Below are positions 10,657 through 20,037 of a stretch of DNA of 64,000 nt, piece by piece. This DNA comes from Symsagittifera roscoffensis (lineage: Eukaryota > Xenacoelomorpha > Acoela > Convolutidae), in contig NC_087063.1 in the NCBI RefSeq assembly GCF_963678635.1, forward strand, positions 20,466,701 through 20,530,700, in the 5' to 3' direction. The first letter of the stretch is position 1, and every line of letters starts with the position of its first letter. Under the pieces are notes generated by a model. The model did not search any database and was not told the DNA's origin. It saw only the letters and a list, made by a program, of their open reading frames with translations. The position numbers and the translations under genes were made by a program.

Positions 10657-11607
10657 ATGCATAGTTTTTCCCTTATCACTTTCGCTGCGTTATCTTTTCT
10701 GGTTCTGTTGGAAAATGGCGTACATTCAAGAAGTATTCTTTCTAAACCTCTGTTACCTCTCGGTAATTTGATAAGAGCTTCCGAACAATCATCCGGTGAC
10801 GTGTCTTCGGGCAAAGATTCTTCCGACTATTCGGAAAGTGAAGACTCTTCAGAAGGTTCCCATGGATCTTCAGGCGGGAAAATGAAGGTAGAAGTTGAAG
10901 GAGAGTTGAACATCAAGGGACTGAACGGCGATACACTCAAAATTAAAGACGAGGAAGAAACGACGACAACTACCGAAGAGCCGGAAACCACGACAGAAGA
11001 AGAGACGACAACAGAAGAAACAACAACAACTACTGAAGAGCCGCCAACAACGACTGAGGAAGAGACGACTACCGAAGAGCCCACAACAACAACCGAAGAA
11101 TCCGAAAGTGGCGATGACGATGACGACGATGATGATGACGATAACACGATAAAAATTGAGGGTTCTGTTGAAGTGGAGGACGAGGACAATGACACCGAAG
11201 AAGACAAAAAAGAGCGATCCGAGGAAGAAGAAGGAGGTGCTCCGCTGTTTCAAGTCAAAGATATTAACGTCACAGTTCCAGGCGCAACCTTGAACGCTGG
11301 GAAAGATGCAATGGAAGCAGTTGCGGGCGCTGCAGGAGCCGGAGGAGAAAAAAGTGACACTTCTTCGTCGGCTCCGGCCAAAGATGAACGGGATCCCGAA
11401 ACATCAGTGGCACCACCTGTCGAGGCAACTGATGCAGCTGACAGCTATGAGCGTCAAGCTAGTAGCGTCGCAACCGAGTCATCTCCGCCGCCGGCACGTG
11501 CATTTCCTTATGAAAGTGCAGAAGAATTGAACTACCCGGGTGCTGACTCAAATCCTTATGCTAGATACGGAATTCGAAGAGAGGGACGTACAGACAGATG
11601 GTTTTAG
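10657..11607 (+). CDS. Secreted acidic Thr/Glu/Asp-rich protein, left-arm copy
   Basis: 316 residues, no cysteine. I start at ATG 10,657 because it begins a signal peptide (residues 1 to about 24, hydrophobic core F8-L18, likely cut VHS|R); an upstream in-frame TTG at 10,594 would bury it. Order: Ser/Gly/Asp-rich segment (42-74) with Ser-Gly pairs beside acidic residues; M-K-V-E-V-E-G-E-L strand (76-84); Thr/Glu block (about 99-150) of alternating TTT and EE; ten Asp (153-162); K-I-E-G-S-V-E strand (166-172); acidic stretch to 192; N-V-T sequon (204-206); Ala/Gly then Ser/Pro/Ala tail; basic end with RYGIRREGRTDRW. This suggests an extracellular, O-glycosylated, possibly proteoglycan-like or cation-binding protein, but no known domain is recognised. 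The mirror copy is 38,075-39,028. AATAAA follows 17 bp after the stop. Upstream exons cannot be excluded. Confidence 0.8.
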   Translation: MHSFSLITFAALSFLVLLENGVHSRSILSKPLLPLGNLIRASEQSSGDVSSGKDSSDYSESEDSSEGSHGSSGGKMKVEVEGELNIKGLNGDTLKIKDEEETTTTTEEPETTTEEETTTEETTTTTEEPPTTTEEETTTEEPTTTTEESESGDDDDDDDDDDNTIKIEGSVEVEDEDNDTEEDKKERSEEEEGGAPLFQVKDINVTVPGATLNAGKDAMEAVAGAAGAGGEKSDTSSSAPAKDERDPETSVAPPVEATDAADSYERQASSVATESSPPPARAFPYESAEELNYPGADSNPYARYGIRREGRTDRWF

Positions 11608-11624
11608 GGTTCAGATTTCCTCGT

Positions 11625-11630
11625 AATAAA
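11625..11630 (+). terminator. Polyadenylation signal AATAAA
   Basis: Canonical AATAAA 17 bp past the stop of the left-arm secreted gene. The mirror copy has ATTAAA at the same place. Confidence 0.6.
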
Positions 11631-11639
11631 GCAAAGTTT

Positions 11640-12216
11640 AACTAATTCCACTAAATTAATTAAATGGTTATGATTTAGTTTCTCTTATTGACTGTAATTG
11701 AAGTAATGTGGTAGAATTTTAAAATAGGATCCGAGGGTAATGATTACTCCCCTATAGGTGTCAATCTTCTTCAATGTCGACTGATTTGAGTTCATTCTTT
11801 ACTGAAAGTTATGATGAAGGATTTGGCCCATTTTTCGTGAAAATGGCAAATTTTTGATTTAAGGGTTCAATATATTTGCAGGTTTTTTCTCATATACTCC
11901 ATAAACTTGCCCGAAAACCTTCTCGTGATATTCGAATTATAACAACCTATTCGAATAATTCGAATTTGTTTCAATTTCATTATGATTAACAAAGATGTAA
12001 TCAAGCAACCTCTATCATGCGCAAACTCTATCAAATTGGTGTAATTTTTTAAAATTGTATCTTAAAAAGTTTTATTTTAAGTGTTCAGCAACTTCCACGA
12101 TTACTTATCAATATAATTTAATGTTTTCAGCAAATTACTACAGTTTAAAGGCATATAATGATACTATTCACGTAATCAGCGACTTCCGTGTACATCTATA
12201 ACCACCCGAGTCGAAG
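11640..12216. other. 3' flank of secreted gene; empty MITE site
   Basis: Mirrored DNA with a few percent divergence. The TA at 12,058-12,059 is the empty target of the right-arm MITE at 36,908-37,637. A segment around 11,960-12,060 (ATTATGATTAACAAAG..CTCTATCAAATTGGTGTA) recurs diverged at 12,770-12,840. No gene. Confidence 0.6.
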
Positions 12217-12504
12217 TTTTTCACCTAATTTGAAGCAAGATTTGAGCGGTTTGAGCGGTTTTTTTTAGACAATTGCGCTCAAAATCTTGCTTCACAATGA
12301 GCTGTTTGAGAAGTTTTTGAGCGGTTTATCTTAAAAAAACTTCCCTAAAACTGTTCAAATCTTGCGCGGTTTTTGAGCAAATTTTTTTGGATAAACCGCT
12401 CAAAAACTGCTCAAACCGCTAATTGTGAAGCGAGATTTTGAGCGCAATTGTCTAAAAAAACCGCTCAAACCGCTCAAATTTTGCTTCAAAATAGGTGAAC
12501 AACT
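12217..12504. mobile_element. Foldback hairpin with GAGCGGTTT repeats (left arm)
   Basis: An imperfect palindrome of about 285 bp bounded by TTTCACCTAATTTGAAGC and GCTTCAAAATAGGTGAA. Multiple TTGAGCGGTTT words on the left are answered by AAACCGCTCAA on the right, with an inner smaller palindrome. Mirrored at 36,465-36,748. A non-autonomous foldback element with no coding capacity. Confidence 0.65.
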
Positions 12505-12595
12505 TGTCCGAAAAACAACGAAACACTTTCAGTATTTTTAAAACAAGTTGCTTACAAAACCAAGAACATTACAAGAAAAAAAAATTGAACTAAAA

Positions 12596-12683
12596 CTTTC
12601 TTTTGATCAGTAGAAATATGCAAACATTGCAATGAAGGCGGCGCAATACTTATGTTCGCATATTTCTACTGATCAAGAGAAAG
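12596..12683. repeat. 88-bp short hairpin repeat (left arm)
   Basis: Arms of about 30 bp: CTTTCTTTTGATCAGTAGAA..ATATGC pairs with GCATATTTCTACTGATCA..GAAAG. The loop of about 25 nt is GC-richer than its surroundings. Both stems and loop are conserved in the other arm (36,279-36,366). It could be a tiny MITE or a structured RNA; undecided. Confidence 0.55.
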
Positions 12684-12955
12684 TGATGCAGGAGAAGCAA
12701 AATTTCTTCAACCATTGAGTGTTTTGCACAGCAAATTGAATAATTGAACTTAAAAACATGGTTTATTTTCAATTATGATTAACAGAGTTGTAGCCAAGTA
12801 TAGACAATTTAGTGTAAACTCTATCAAATTAGTGTACTTTTTTTGTTTTGTATAATGAAATTATGTGAACTGTGCCGCAAAAGTTCGAATTTTGCTTAAC
12901 TGAGATATAACGTTACTTTGTATTATCATTGAACTACTGAGTGCGTTTGTGTTAT

Positions 12956-13418
12956 TGTTCCGACTTTCGATACGAAAGTAACGGAATATCTGTGCTCTGG
13001 GTGGGTTTTTTTTCAGACAAATTTCGACTTTTTAACTGGCAATTTGTGACAAAATTTTTTATATCATTCAAAAGGTATTGTTGTACTGAGCTTAAATTTG
13101 AAAAGATTTTTTTACATGTAATCATTTTTTCTAAAGTTATGAGGGTTTAAAGATTGCCATTTTGACCAATTTGGAACAATTAATGCGAGATATATTTCGC
13201 GCTATTAACCCGTAAGCGGAGATTTACTCCGTCTTAGGAATCATTCCAAATTGGTTGAAAGAAGCTTATTTGGCATAATTGATTTGTAACAAGGAGCAAA
13301 GTATATTCTTTTGTACTTTATATGGAGTGTAAGGGGAAAAGTTTCATAAAAACAACTCCCTAAACCTTAAAAGGCAGTCGGTACATTCAGGGCTTCGCCC
13401 TGATACAAGCAGCCCTGT
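12956..13418 (+). mobile_element. HINE-like element (left arm, shared site)
   Basis: Full element from TGTTCCGACTTTCGATACG to GCAGCCCTGT, with the 3' CAGGGCTTCGCCCTG stem-loop. The mirror copy is 35,594-36,124, so it was inserted before the inverted duplication. Confidence 0.8.
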
Positions 13419-13737
13419 TTTGAAGTATGATCAACTACATTGATCATCTGTTTTTTCCTGTTATGTTCTTAGTTTTGTAAACAACTTTGTAAAAAAAATG
13501 ACTGAAAGTGTTTCTTTATTTTTCGGGCAGCGACTCCCACGTCTATGTACTAGAGATATTTTAAAAAAAGATTTTGTTGTATCGCATCAACAGTGTGCGG
13601 CGACCAATCAACAAAAGTAAAACGATCCTCCAGCGAAAAACCATAGATAGTATAAAACAAGATGTATTATAAGTGTTTACAGACCAATCAACAAAATTTA
13701 TTATTTTTTCAGCAAATTACTATAATTTGAAAATATA

Positions 13738-14265
13738 ACAAGACTGCTCGTATCAGGGCGAAGCCCTGAATGTTCCGACCGCCTTTTAATGTTTATGGAG
13801 CAGTAATAACATTTAAGAAATTAAATGAAATAAAACAAAAGGAAATTTTTTTCTTCTAAAATTGGAATTTTTTAATGATCCCCCCACACGCCATATTAAG
13901 TACAAAAGGATAGATTTCGCTCCTTGTAACAAATCAATTAAGGCAAATAAGCCTCTTTCAACCAATTTGGAACGATTTCTAAGACGGATTAACTCTCCGC
14001 TTACGCGTTAATAGCGCGAAATATATCGCGCGTTAATTGTTCCAAATTTGCCAAAATGGCAATCTTTAAACCCCCATAACTTTGCAAAAAAAAGGTCACA
14101 GGTGAAATATCTTTTCAAATTTAAGCTCAGGACAACAATAACTTTCGAATGATATAAAAAAATTCCGTCAAAAATGGCTAGTTAAAAAGTCGAATTTTGT
14201 CTGAAGAAAAAAAAAACCACCCCGAGCACAAATATTCCGTTACTTTCGTATCGAAAGTCGGAACA
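13738..14265 (-). mobile_element. HINE-like element, left arm only
   Basis: 528 bp, complete: 5' TGTTCCGACT at 14,265 and 3' CAGTCTTGT at 13,738, with a perfect 3' stem-loop. The right arm has the uninterrupted site at 35,280/35,281 (CAT|TAT), showing simple insertion between two Ts with no duplication or loss. A recent, arm-specific insertion. Confidence 0.85.
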
Positions 14266-16440
14266 ATGATACAATTTTAGTGATCAGCAACTTCCTCGTA
14301 CAAATATTAACAAAAAAAATTGAAGATACTTGTGTACTTCAGCCTAATGAATTTGAAAACATCCGGACTGCGACATCCTTATCTACGTCAAAATTAAACA
14401 CTAACAGATGATATGTTTTTTTTTTTTTATATGAGGCATCATTATTCTTCAGCGACTTGAGCCATCTTACCAACTAGAATTTAACAAAACTTAAACAAAA
14501 TTTCAGCTTTGTAATGATAGTCTTGAAACAGAACCGCAGATCATAGCTTTTAGACGAACATGGTGCAATGAAAAAACATTGTGGAAATTATATCAAATCA
14601 GAGACTACGGATTTTTGATAAAATGTAGCAGTCTTAATGGTAAGGTTGGCGGAGTACGATTTTTTCAAAAATTAGCCATAGCAAATGAAACAATTCATTC
14701 AAGATCGATTAACTTATCATACAAGTAAAAACAAAAATGGACGCTATGCACATATCAGTTTGGTATATATCTGTTATTTTTGAGTGAAAAAATTACCGGA
14801 AATTGTTATAAATCAGTTGAAGAAAATCAGCCACGGTGGCATGATGCATACAATTGAGGAAACCTTAACTTAAAATTCCTTCATCGAAGTTATGAAAAGG
14901 CATATTCTGAACAATTAGACAGAAAACTGGTGATTTGGGAATCAACATCAAGTACTTAACTAATTGACTTGTTGTTCTACAACTTTTCCCAGCCAAATGT
15001 TTTGTGGACAAAACATCTATAAGATATCATAACAAAAATAAAAGTTTAAATTAAAACTCCAATTCGAAGAATTATATACATTTGTCGATTCCAAGCTGAA
15101 ATTTGTTCATTAAAGTTATTATTTTAAGTTGTTTATCTTTTAAGGACTCAAATTTTTCAAATAGGTTGAAATATACACACAGGAAATTGCACAAAAAGAC
15201 CATAAAAAAGTTGCTCTATAAATCAATATTGCTAACATAAGTACTAAAATATAGAAAATTAGTAAATAAACCATTGTGCAATTTTTCTCACCCTGTCGAT
15301 TGAAATTTTTGTTTCTAATGAATCAGAAATTGCTGTTTGCTCAGAAGTTTTGATAGGAAAGCAGGTATTTTGAATTTTTTTCCCAATGTAATGCCACAGG
15401 ACTTTGATTTTTAAAAAACTTCGAAGAAATGAAGAAACAGAGATTTTTGCCTTAAAATTTTCTAAAATAATTAAAACTGGTTTGCTTGAGAAGTCCATTT
15501 CAGACGTAAATTTAAAACTTGGATGCGCAAAACTTGGTTCGAATTATGACTTTTTGATTGAGTCAGTTTCCCTTTCAGACAATTACTTAGCCTGAGAACT
15601 CTAGTTCGGACAACATAAACAAACAAAAGTAAGAAATTACATCTATTTCATCAAAATGAAATCGCTCGGATTTTTTTTCTTGTAGAGTAAATCAAGGAAG
15701 TTCATTTGGCGTCTTATTTAGTAAACATTCGCTTTTTTATTGAATATAATGGTTTATTTCGATTGTCAGACACAAAATGGTCAATTTGATCTTACCTTCA
15801 ATTTTAAATTCTTTTGGTAGGTCACCGCCAAAATTTTTTTTAAATTGTTTCATTGCTTGAACCCCATTTTTATATTTAAACTTGAAACGTTCTTGAATTC
15901 CCAGTTTGTAGTTTTCTGTGTTTTAAAAACGCTGTTTAAACGCAACGAAATTGAGGATTTGAGCGAATGATAAACTCGTAAGGATGCAAAAAGACATTAA
16001 AAAAATGGAAACAAAAACGAACAAAAATGAACATGCATATCAAACAAAAATGAACAAAAAAGGTTCTCATTGTATTTTTGTCGCCAATTAAGCAAGTGTT
16101 GGACTGTCATGTTGCCGAAAAACATATACGTTCAAACCCTGAGCAATTTACAATTTGTTCGTCCTGTGAACAATAGTTTCCAAATTACTACTCATCAGAA
16201 AGAGGAACATGGAACAAAACGAAGCAAACCAAATGATACTGTAGCGGATTTTTTCGAATAAAAGCAAAAAGAGGAGATGAGCGTTGGTCAGCATTTTCTT
16301 GTGATTTCTGAACAAAGTATTTCACCCTCAAATGTGCCCTACGTAGATAAAAAGTAATCAAATAGAGACTTGATGAAATTTTTGACTGGCTGGAATAAGG
16401 GTTTCTTCACCGGATTTTCATAACTGATGAACTCGTGAAA
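14266..16440. other. Mirrored region, no recognised gene
   Basis: Mirrored at about 32.87-35.28 kb. Several stretches look as if they were once coding (fewer stops in patches around 14.5-15.0, 15.3-15.6 and 16.07-16.26 kb) but every frame is broken in at least one arm. An ~85-bp segment of the right arm (about 33,872-33,955) is missing here. I do not recognise any family. Confidence 0.5.
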
Positions 16441-17459
16441 ACAAGTAAGACTGCTCGTATCAAGGCAAAGCCCTGAATGTTGCGACTGCCTTTTAAAGTT
16501 TATGGAGCAGCAGTAAAAACATTAAAAAAATTAAATGAAATAAAATAAAATGGAAATTTTTTCTAAAATTTAAAATTTTTTGTGAAAATCATCCCCCCAC
16601 ATGCCATGTAAAGTACAAAAATATAGATTTAGCTACTTGTAACAAATCAATTATGGCAAATAAGCTTCTTTCAACCAATTTGGAACGATTTATTTGACGG
16701 ATTAAATCTCCGCTTACGCGTTAATAGCGCGAAATATATCTCGCGTTAATTGTCCCAAATTGGTCAAAATGGCCAAAATGGCAATCTTTAAACCCTCATA
16801 ACTCTACGAAAAATGATCACAGGTGAAATATCTTTTCAAATTTAAGCTCAAGACAACACTACCTTTTGAATGATATAAAAAAAATTCCGTCAAAAAGGGC
16901 TAGTTAAAAAGTCGAAGTTTGTCTGAAGAAAAAAAAACCCACCCCAAGCACAAATATTCCGTTACTTTCATATCGAAAGTCGGAATAACATGAAATAAAC
17001 TTTGAAATAAAATAAAATGAAATAAAATAAAATGAACAACTTTTTTTTTTACTTTGAAATTTTTTATGAAAATCATCCCCCCACACGCCATAATAAGTAC
17101 AAAAAGATTTATTTTCGTTCCTTGTAACAAATCAATTATGGCAAATAAGCTTCGTTCAACCAATTTGGAACGGTTTAAAAGACGGATTAAATCTCCGCTC
17201 ACACGTTAATAGCGCGAATTAATTGTCCCAAATTGGTCAAAATGGCCAAAATGGCAATCTTTAAACCCTCATAACATTACGCAAAAAAATCACAGGTGAA
17301 ATATCTTTTCAAATTTCAGCTCAGGACAACAATGGCTTTCGAATGATATAAAAAAAGTTCCGTCAAAAATGGCTAGATAAAAAGTCGAAATTTGTCTGAA
17401 GAAAAAAAAACCCACCCCGAGCACAAATATTCCGTTACTTTCGTATCGAAAGTCGGAAA
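16441..17459 (-). mobile_element. HINE-like head-to-tail dimer, left arm only
   Basis: On the minus strand a first unit (17,459 to about 16,990) starts normally but ends at a TTATTTCATG tail without the 3' stem-loop, and runs directly into a second unit that has the stem-loop (16,441). The right arm is empty near 32,858-32,864 within an A/T run. The same junction occurs at 46.67-47.27 kb. A 100-codon frame inside is repeat sequence, not a gene. Confidence 0.8.
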
Positions 17460-19030
17460 AAAACTGTTTGAATAATCCCATTTGCTAAAATAAAAAAGCG
17501 AGGTATTTGCTAACTATGAGAAATTCAGGGAAAAATTATTTTGATATTGTGGACCCAAAAACCAAAGAGCGGCAGAACATCAATTGAAAACTTAAATGGC
17601 CGTTACAGTTTTTGCTGATTTTCTCAAAATCATCGCGATGCCCAGATTCAGTTTTTACTGAGAAATCATAACGTAAAATGTCTTCTATCGATTAAAGAAA
17701 AAGAACTATTAAAGGATCAGTTGTAATTTTTCCGCGCATTAGCCATGTTCAAGAACGGACACAATGATCTCAACTGTCACACTTTTAGATACCTTACCGA
17801 AGTTATATCAAAACCTGAATATGTTCCTAATAATTTAGTGAAGTTTCAGTTAAAAACTTAGCTCTTGTCGAGAAAATTGTTCAAATAACCATCTTTATCA
17901 ACAACTCGGAGTACAAGATGGTGAATACCTAGAAGAAACTGTTTGAAGAATAAAGAGAAGACTTGATAAAACAGTCAAACTACTAAGATTTTACAATGAT
18001 ATCATTCAAACAACAATTTTACTTGTTTCTTGAAGTGTTACTGGTGTCTCAGCTTGACACTGTTTCCAATAAATCTTTGCACTTCCGACAAACGAGGTTT
18101 ACCAAGTCTTGATTACAACTGAACCATTAAATCTTGCTGTACCGAGATTTTGACTTATCTTGGTACATGGACACTAGCTGTACCGAGATGATATATTTAT
18201 GTAGCAAGACACATTGCTGCCAGACAACCAGTAAGATAAGTTCAAACTCAGCAGCAAAAGATTACAGATTTTCAAAGATTCTGGAGTTAGGTTTAAGGAA
18301 AAATATAGAAGAGCACTGAATGAAGTTATCATTCTGTCATCTGCAAACAGATGGTTCCGAGCTGTAAATCATATGATTGGTACATATGAGCAGACAAGGA
18401 AAGTACTTAGTTGTTCATAACCAAAGAGGTAAGTTAAAGAGGATGGAATGCACACAAAACCGTTGAATTTTAAGAACTGCTCGACAGTAAAGAATTTTTT
18501 TAATGATAAAGCTTTGTTTTGATGGTATGATAATTTGCTATAGAACTGGTCTAAGCTTGACATACGATGCAGTGATTTTTATACGTTTTGTAAAAAAAAA
18601 ACGTTTACTCAAAATCTTGGTCATGGTTGGAAGTTTCAGTAGGTTTAGCACAACTTCAGCTGAAATTAGGATTGTTCGAAGTAATTAGAACACTGAATAA
18701 ACTAAGTTATAGCCCAAGTTAGATAAAATATTCTTGTGTTATGGAGCTTTTAGAGAAAAAACGAAGCAAAAGAGTATTATTTTGTTAAAAGCGCTTACCA
18801 TTGACTTACCATGAAACCAAAAAACATGCTCTGAAAGCTTCAATTTTTTTCTACTTGTATTGAAATTGTAATATTTATCAACTAGATGACGCGCGCCCAA
18901 CAATTTTGTCAAAACATTAAGAAATCTACACAGAAAATACAAAAAATACCATTTCTTAAAATCAATCTCTTAAATCGTGCAAACACTGAAACCTTACTAA
19001 TTGCCTACTTTACTTGTCTTGAAACTGTTC
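17460..19030. other. Unidentified coding-like module inside the arm
   Basis: Mirrored at 31,281-32,858. On the plus strand, pieces such as 17,540-17,730 and 18,134-18,320 hold open frames of 50-65 codons in both arms but are separated by stops. Relatively many Lys/Arg and scattered aromatic residues suggest an old transposon ORF. I could not match it to a family, so no function is given. Confidence 0.35.
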
Positions 19031-19743
19031 AAACTCTATACCTAATGTTAATACATAGCGCGGAATACCGTAATTCTATAGCGTATGTTAGTTAATACTT
19101 GAGGTCTTCTGCCTGATCACCTCCAACACCTACTCATACTTCTAAGCGAGTTTGAGTGAAATGCGACTTAATCCGACTTTGAATTATATCCAAATTTTTT
19201 TGGGTGAAGATGTTTGCTCTTATCAATACACTAGTTAGACTAGGAACATAGCTTGATTTATTTCTTTGCGTTGCGTGAGGGAACTAGTTCTCGACGTTTT
19301 AATTTTCTGTTGAAATGTTTATCCTATTTTTAAAGAAAGTTGCAAAAACTCGCGAAGACTCCGCGTCCACTGGCGTTATCTGTGAAAATTCTGTGCGTAT
19401 ACGAAGTGCAGTCGAGAAACTGTGCAAAAATTAAGACAGCCGACATATATTATTTGGTCGAGAAAGTTGAAAAAAGTGAGGGGCGTCAAGACTTGGTTGA
19501 GAGAGCCGAACATACCAAAAAAGGTCGAAACAATCCAAGTTTTGTTCAAAAAAACAATCAAAAGTCAAAAAGCTCGGTCCGAGACTGTGTTCGAACCAAT
19601 TTCAGTAAGAATATTTTAACTAATAGGCCCAAATATTCAAAAAATTTATTTCGGTTTAGTCAAACCAACAGATAAGCAACAAAAACATTCATATTGGCAA
19701 AATTTATTTCGACATTTCTGATGTAAAAGACAATGTGTAATTA
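19031..19743. other. Start of spacer, no confident gene
   Basis: Unique DNA. An open frame of 111 codons at 19,340-19,675 begins only at TTG, is Lys/Asn/Ser-rich, has no recognised motif and overlaps an open frame on the other strand, so I do not call it a gene. Confidence 0.45.
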
Positions 19744-19990
19744 CCCGCACTGAAGTTTCTTGGATAAAAAGAGAAATTTTTGCCGAAAATGTTGCCATTA
19801 TAATCGATTATGTGTAAACAATTTGAGCAACATTTTCTACTATAATAGCGCGAAAATGGATTCTTTCCACAACAATTATTATGCAATATGATTTCACCAA
19901 AATCTAATATTATCTCCACATAAGTTCAAGTTATTCTTTTTTTTCAACCATATAATTCCGATAAAATTAATCTCTGCCTCCAAAGAATCC
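19744..19990 (+). mobile_element. Solo end of CCCGCAC-TIR element
   Basis: TA followed by CCCGCACTGAAGTTTCTTGG and then TTATAATCGATTATG, matching the end of the element at 20,038. No matching right end is found before the next element begins. Probably a truncated or nested copy. Confidence 0.5.
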
Positions 19991-20037
19991 TAAGAAAGTC
20001 TATTGAAATACGTTACTCACTGTTAGCAATGTTTTTA

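Larger units (their letters stand above)
1..19030. repeat. Left arm of giant inverted duplication
   Basis: The whole stretch matches, in reverse complement and in the same order, bases 31,281-52,623. Anchors: base 4 pairs with about 52,620; the secreted gene at 10.66-11.61 kb pairs with 38.08-39.03 kb; the hairpin at 12,596 pairs with 36,366; the inner end (about 19,030) pairs with 31,281, after which similarity stops abruptly. The match is still good at base 1, so the outer boundary lies outside the window. Hand comparison gives about 93 percent identity in non-coding samples and 96-99 percent near the gene. Arm-specific insertions make the arms unequal in length. The contig on this side of the N gap carries only this arm. 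Confidence 0.92.

Noticed and set aside
10827..11253. Antisense and shifted frames over the secreted gene (Ser/Val-rich, Phe/Cys-rich), and the equivalents at 38,131-38,858
   Set aside because: Shadows of the Thr/Glu codon repeats; no start context and no independent conservation.
12956..13418. HINE-like repeats as SINEs or TIR MITEs
   Set aside because: No A/B box, poly-A tail or target duplication; ends are not true TIRs but a subterminal repeat plus a 3' stem-loop.
16900..17202. 100-codon frame almost identical to one at 46,928-47,230
   Set aside because: Both lie inside HINE-like repeats; the identity reflects the repeat, and other copies are frameshifted.
19340..19675. 111-codon frame in the spacer
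   Set aside because: TTG start, overlapping open frame on the other strand, no motif, no second copy to test conservation.
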